From the NCBI GenBank assembly GCA_021813875.1, contig JAKAJF010000044.1, positions 1 through 7,571 of the forward strand: 7,571 nucleotides of DNA, given 5' to 3'. Origin of the DNA: a bacterium. Its GTDB lineage: Bacteria > Patescibacteriota > Patescibacteriia > Patescibacteriales > JAKAJF01. The notes under the pieces are model-generated. The model did no database searches, had not been told where the DNA came from, and worked only from the letters and a program-made list of their open reading frames with translations. The position numbers were made by a program, and so were the translations under genes. Positions 3,607 through 7,571 of this stretch are shown piece after piece. Each line of letters opens with the position of its first letter. The stretch's first letter is position 1.

Positions 3607-5644
3607 AATCCGGAGAAGAAGTGGCGGAAGCGGCCGTCGACGGCGTCGAGGTGGCCATCTGAGGAGTCGAGGTGGCCGCTCCCCTGCCTCCGAAATACCA
3701 GCCCAGGATCTCCTTAGCGATCGGCACGGAAACGGTCGAACCCTCTTTGCCATCTTCCACCAGGATGACCATGACGATCTGGGGATGGTCGAAGGGGGCG
3801 AAGCAGGTGAACCAGGCGTGCGGCGGCAGCTTCGAAGAATGCTGGGCGGTGCCGGTCTTGCCGGCGACTTCGACCGGAAGAGTGTTCAAGCTGCGGGCGG
3901 AACCGGCCGTGACCGTCTGGCGCATGCCTTCACGGACGATTTCCAAATATTTAGGATTGATCAAGTTCTTTTTGATGGGCGCTTCGTCGATATTTTTCAA
4001 GACTTGGTCATCGCCGGAAAGGATAGCCCTGACCAGATGGGGCCGATATAGGTCGCCGCTCGCCACCGCGCTCGTGAAGACGGCCGCCTGCAAGGGCGTG
4101 ATGGTCAGGTCGCCCTGGCCGATGGCCAGATGGTAAGTATCGCCGATATACCAATGTTCACCTTTGACCTTCTCTTTCCATTCCTTGGTCGGCAGGAAGC
4201 CGGTCGCTTCTCCAGGGAGATCTATGCCGGTCTGCTGTCCCAGGCCGAAAAGCTTGCCGTATTTATCTATGCCGTCGACCCCCAGACCTTTAAAATCCTG
4301 ATAACCGCCGCCGATATAATAGAAGAAAGTATTGACGGATTCAGCTATGGCCTTCCTCACGTCGGTCAAGCCGTGCCCGCCGGCCTTCCAGTCGGGGAAG
4401 AACCATTGTCCCACCCTCAGGCCGCCGTTGCTCAAGACTTTAGTATTCTCGTCGATGATGCCCTCCTGGAGGGCGCCGGAGGCGATGACCGGCTTGACGA
4501 TGGAGCCGGACGGATATTCGCCGCTGACGGCCCGGTCAAAAAGAGGCCTGTCCGGATCATTGAGAAGCTGCCTGTATTCATCGGCGCTCACGCCTTTGGC
4601 GAACAGATTATTGTCATAGAAAGGCAGACTGACCATGGCGAGGATCTCCCCGTTATTAGGATCCATGACGATGGCCGCCCCTTTATTAAGTTTGAACTTA
4701 GCCATCTCCGCCGCCATGGCCTGCTCAACCTCGTGCTGCAGGTCCAGATCTATAGATAAGACCAGGTTATGGCCATCTTCTCCCGGAGTCTCGTTCAAGA
4801 CCTTTTTTTCCTTACCCAAGGCGTCCACCTCGATCCTCTTCTGGCCGTCGACGCCTTTGAGATCGGGCTCGTAGAAATATTCCAAGCCGGTCTTGCCGAT
4901 ATAATCGATGGGCTGATATTCGTCCCCATATTTTTTCATCTCTTCTTCGCTGATCTTGCCGGTATATCCGAGTACGTGCGACAATGAACCGTCCTGTCCA
5001 TAATCCCTCCTGGTCTTGTTCGAAAGGACCACCCCGCTATAATCGGCCGATTTTAGATATAAGAGCATGGCCTTGTCGTAGGCGATATTATCTTCGATGA
5101 AGAGAGGCTGATAAGCTTCGAGCGAACGAGGTTTCACCTTGCTTAAGACGGCCTTGATCTGGTCGGGCGTCATATCTCCCAGGATGCGGCTGATCTCCGT
5201 GATGATGCGATCCTTCTCGCCCTGGTCGGCCGGCAGATCGGCCGGGATGAAATAGAGCATAAAGTTGGCGGTATTCATCACCAAGGGCTTCATGTTCCGG
5301 TCATAGATGATGCCCCGCTTCGCCTCGACTCTCTCAATACGCAACCGGTTGCCTTCGGCCATGGAATGGTAATAAGCGCCGCGGACGATCTGCAGCCACG
5401 CCGCTTTCGACAATAACACCAAGAGGAAGAAAGACAAGATGATCCTGGCCCAGAAGGCCCGCTTGAAATCGAAGCTCTTGCCGACCGTCTCGGCACTGCC
5501 CTCGCCGGCCATGAAAGAATCTTCGGTCCATTGGAGACGGTAAGAAAAATCTTCCAGGTTGCTATTCTTGATCCTGCCCTCCCTGATGACGAAGGGGTTG
5601 GCGCCCTTAGGATCCTTCGGTTTGAAAAAATTATATAAACGCAT
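3605..5644 (-). CDS. mrdA: Penicillin-binding protein 2, elongasome transpeptidase (class B PBP)
   Basis: Cross-links peptidoglycan during lateral wall growth, together with RodA and MreBCD. The protein has 679 residues. A cytoplasmic N-terminus of about 63 residues, charged and longer than in E. coli PBP2, precedes one membrane anchor (about 65-86, IILSFFLLVLLSKAAWLQIV). Next come the PBP dimer/pedestal region, with RGIIYDRN (110-117), LGYTGKIS (225-232) and GKTGLEYFYEPDLKG (250-264), and the transpeptidase domain from about 290. Catalytic motifs are complete: S381-I-V-K384 (in YPSGSIVKP, with Ser381 the acylated serine), S436-V-N438 and K596-T-G-T599. A Ser/Thr/Pro/Ala tail (656-679) follows the domain and contains two copies of ATSTP. 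The start at 5644 is 3 nt after the mreD stop codon. No rodA follows; the next gene is convergent. An FtsI assignment is less likely given the mreBCD context and the PBP2-like GKTGLEYFYE pedestal motif. Confidence 0.95.
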   Translation of the reverse strand: MRLYNFFKPKDPKGANPFVIREGRIKNSNLEDFSYRLQWTEDSFMAGEGSAETVGKSFDFKRAFWARIILSFFLLVLLSKAAWLQIVRGAYYHSMAEGNRLRIERVEAKRGIIYDRNMKPLVMNTANFMLYFIPADLPADQGEKDRIITEISRILGDMTPDQIKAVLSKVKPRSLEAYQPLFIEDNIAYDKAMLLYLKSADYSGVVLSNKTRRDYGQDGSLSHVLGYTGKISEEEMKKYGDEYQPIDYIGKTGLEYFYEPDLKGVDGQKRIEVDALGKEKKVLNETPGEDGHNLVLSIDLDLQHEVEQAMAAEMAKFKLNKGAAIVMDPNNGEILAMVSLPFYDNNLFAKGVSADEYRQLLNDPDRPLFDRAVSGEYPSGSIVKPVIASGALQEGIIDENTKVLSNGGLRVGQWFFPDWKAGGHGLTDVRKAIAESVNTFFYYIGGGYQDFKGLGVDGIDKYGKLFGLGQQTGIDLPGEATGFLPTKEWKEKVKGEHWYIGDTYHLAIGQGDLTITPLQAAVFTSAVASGDLYRPHLVRAILSGDDQVLKNIDEAPIKKNLINPKYLEIVREGMRQTVTAGSARSLNTLPVEVAGKTGTAQHSSKLPPHAWFTCFAPFDHPQIVMVILVEDGKEGSTVSVPIAKEILGWYFGGRGAATSTPQMATSTPSTAASATSSPD
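3645..3677. repeat. 12-bp direct repeat encoding ATSTP in the PBP2 tail
   Basis: GTCGAGGTGGCC occurs at 3645-3656 and 3666-3677, a period of 21 bp or seven codons. It encodes the repeated ATSTP at residues 657-661 and 664-668 of PBP2. This looks like a small in-frame duplication in a low-complexity linker or tail, which may vary in length between strains. Confidence 0.7.
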
Positions 5645-5647
5645 AAA

Positions 5648-6175
5648 TCAAAATTTCTTCTTGACCAGAAAGACAGGGCTCAATTTTTTATTCAAAAAAT
5701 TCAACAGATAAAAAATGATCAGGGCGGCCAGAAGATTCAAAGCGATCTCCCCGGCCAAGGAGACCCAAAGATGAAAATTGATCAAAGAGAACTGATCGTT
5801 TCCGAAGATCTGAGCGATAAGCCCCACCAGATAAAAGACCAGGCGGAAAATGAGAGTGAAGAAAAAGGTCAGAGCCAGAAAAGAATATAAAGATCGGTTG
5901 GTAAAAAAATTATGGAGGAGAAAATCCACCGCCGCGACTGTCAAAGTCAGGCTCAAGACATAAGAACCGAAAGGCGAGAAAGACAGGGCGTCCATCACCA
6001 AGCCCGTACCGAAGGCCCACCATAATCCCAGTCTGAGCCCGCCTAAGACCAAGATGAACACGAAAATGACAAGGATAAGGTTGAGGCTCGCGAGCGGGCC
6101 CGGCAAGACACTGACGAAAGATAGCTGGACTACCGATAGCAATATGATCAGGATGATATTTAAAAAAATCCTCAT
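5648..6175 (-). CDS. mreD: Rod shape-determining membrane protein MreD
   Basis: Integral membrane subunit of the elongasome, thought to balance MreC in activating PBP2/RodA. The protein has 175 residues, close to the family's usual length, and is very hydrophobic. There are about five to six membrane segments (roughly 2-24, 30-48, 50-65, 70-90, 98-123 and 138-161). The loop MDALSFSPFGSYVLSL (61-76) matches the MreD pattern of an Asp followed a few residues later by PFG. The C-terminus is basic (KKLSPVFLVKKKF), expected inside. The ATG overlaps the mreC stop as ATGA, and the TGA stop is 3 nt before mrdA, so translation is coupled on both sides. The family diverges strongly in sequence, so identity rests on hydrophobic pattern, motif and position. 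Together these are convincing. Confidence 0.9.
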   Translation of the reverse strand: MRIFLNIILIILLSVVQLSFVSVLPGPLASLNLILVIFVFILVLGGLRLGLWWAFGTGLVMDALSFSPFGSYVLSLTLTVAAVDFLLHNFFTNRSLYSFLALTFFFTLIFRLVFYLVGLIAQIFGNDQFSLINFHLWVSLAGEIALNLLAALIIFYLLNFLNKKLSPVFLVKKKF

Positions 6176-6960
6176 TTTATGATTGAAACTATATGGAGAT
6201 CATTAAAGTTGACGAGCGGATCGATAGTGGCGTCCTGCCACAATTCGTTATTTTCCTTATCTACCTTGGAAATCTTGCCGATGACCAGCCCTCGCGGAAT
6301 ATCGTTCTCAAGTCCGGAAGTGACCACGATATCGCCCGGCTGGATGGATTCCGTCTGCGGAATCAGGTCCATCTTGACGGTCAGACCCAACTCGCCTTCG
6401 GCTACGCCATCCGTCTTGGTCCCGTTCTGGATCATGGCCGCCAACTTGCACCTGGGATTCGTGATCAAGCAGGCTTGAGAAATGTCATCCTTGACGCCCG
6501 TGATCTTCCCGACGACCGTCCCATCCCCGTCCAGCAATACCAAGCCCTGGGCCAATCCGTCTTTCGAACCCTTATCCAAGGTGATCAGCTGGCTCCCGTC
6601 CCGCGAAATCACGTCCGCCATGACAAAGGCGGCTTTGCTCTGCTTCCAAAAATTGAGATATTTCCTCAAAGTCTCATTCTCGTCCTCGACGATCTTCAGC
6701 TGGGCATTCTGGACCGTGAGCTGGTTGACCTGCTCTTCCAGCTGCCCGACCAGACTCTCGAGCTCCCTCTTGTCGGTCTGGCGGTAGTAGTCGGACCTGA
6801 TATAGCTTCCGGCCGCGTAAATCTTCAGCGCCGCCGGCCTGACAAGCCCGGCTAATAGAGCCTCGCCCTTTTGGCTCAAGCCGGTGAGATGCAAAAAAAT
6901 AAGCAGCATCGCGGCCGCTATAAAAAAGATTAAATTTTTGAAATTTATCCTTTTTAGCAT
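6172..6960 (-). CDS. mreC: Rod shape-determining protein MreC
   Basis: Membrane-anchored periplasm-facing (or cell-surface) scaffold that contacts PBP2 and helps activate it. The protein has 262 residues. A short basic N-terminus leads into one membrane helix (9-27), then a coiled coil (about 62-103, ELESLVGQLEEQVNQLTVQN and on) used for dimerisation, then two six-stranded beta-barrel-like domains. Recognisable parts are VISRDGSQLITLDKGSKDGL (117-136), GTVVGKITGV (147-156), the QPGDIVVTSGLENDIPRGL type region (207-225) with VIGKI after it, and the C-terminal PLVNFNDLHIV (248-258). The length is typical of a short MreC without an extra C-terminal tail. The ATG is 1 nt after the mreB stop (TGA-T-ATG) and the TGA stop overlaps mreD. 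No Shine-Dalgarno is needed if coupled, and none is seen. Confidence 0.96.
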   Translation of the reverse strand: MLKRINFKNLIFFIAAAMLLIFLHLTGLSQKGEALLAGLVRPAALKIYAAGSYIRSDYYRQTDKRELESLVGQLEEQVNQLTVQNAQLKIVEDENETLRKYLNFWKQSKAAFVMADVISRDGSQLITLDKGSKDGLAQGLVLLDGDGTVVGKITGVKDDISQACLITNPRCKLAAMIQNGTKTDGVAEGELGLTVKMDLIPQTESIQPGDIVVTSGLENDIPRGLVIGKISKVDKENNELWQDATIDPLVNFNDLHIVSIIK

Positions 6961-6961
6961 A

Positions 6962-7571
<610 letters not shown>

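Noticed and set aside
4130..4759. 209-codon plus-strand open frame opposite mrdA
   Set aside because: It mirrors the PBP2 transpeptidase domain, whose motifs and frame are intact; long antisense frames are expected from the codon composition.
6193..6855. 220-codon plus-strand open frame opposite mreC
   Set aside because: It lies wholly inside a well-supported MreC, and nothing in its translation looks like a real protein family.

Overview
The window is a compact bacterial stretch at roughly half G+C. It holds parts of two conserved operons on the minus strand, separated by one small plus-strand gene. The organism is probably a Patescibacteria/CPR bacterium, perhaps of Parcubacteria type. The basis is the style of the DnaK N-terminus, the very short HrcA, the PBP2 with a long cytoplasmic N-terminus and a Ser/Thr/Pro tail, and the tight packing. 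This is an impression from protein style, not a computed placement. UGA works as stop at three tight gene junctions (mreB, mreC, mreD), so the recoded Gracilibacteria/Absconditabacteria type is unlikely.

Cell-shape operon, minus strand, 7571 down to 3605: mreB (C-terminal 202 residues; the start is outside the window), mreC, mreD and mrdA (PBP2). Junctions are 1 nt, a 4-nt ATGA overlap and 3 nt, so the genes are almost certainly co-transcribed and translationally coupled. Together they encode the filament, the membrane scaffold and the transpeptidase of the elongasome, implying a rod-shaped cell with peptidoglycan. rodA does not follow mrdA here.

Middle, plus strand, 3243-3606: a 94-residue predicted helical protein I do not recognise, with its own candidate promoter, a strong ribosome binding site and a tight intrinsic terminator. 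The hairpin starts in its stop codon, and the U-tract overlaps the stop codon of the converging mrdA.

Heat-shock operon, minus strand, 3194 down to 1: hrcA, grpE, hsp20 and dnaK (449 codons, cut by the window edge). It is headed by a perfect CIRCE operator (9-9-9) superimposed on a consensus sigma70-type promoter. The -35 hexamer lies inside the CIRCE spacer, and the -10 ends only 6 nt before the hrcA ATG, predicting a leaderless hrcA mRNA. HrcA would shut off its own operon by covering the promoter. HrcA keeps both ends of the family but is about 115 residues shorter than usual. The 109-nt grpE-hsp20 gap contains a 12-bp AU-rich hairpin and then a sequence that can pair with the hsp20 Shine-Dalgarno, a candidate RNA thermometer. 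The 73-nt hsp20-dnaK gap has only a small hairpin.

I found no tRNA, rRNA, CRISPR, mobile element or known riboswitch. The most interesting points are the CIRCE/promoter/leaderless architecture, the possible thermosensor before hsp20, the minimal HrcA, and the unrecognised small gene between the operons.
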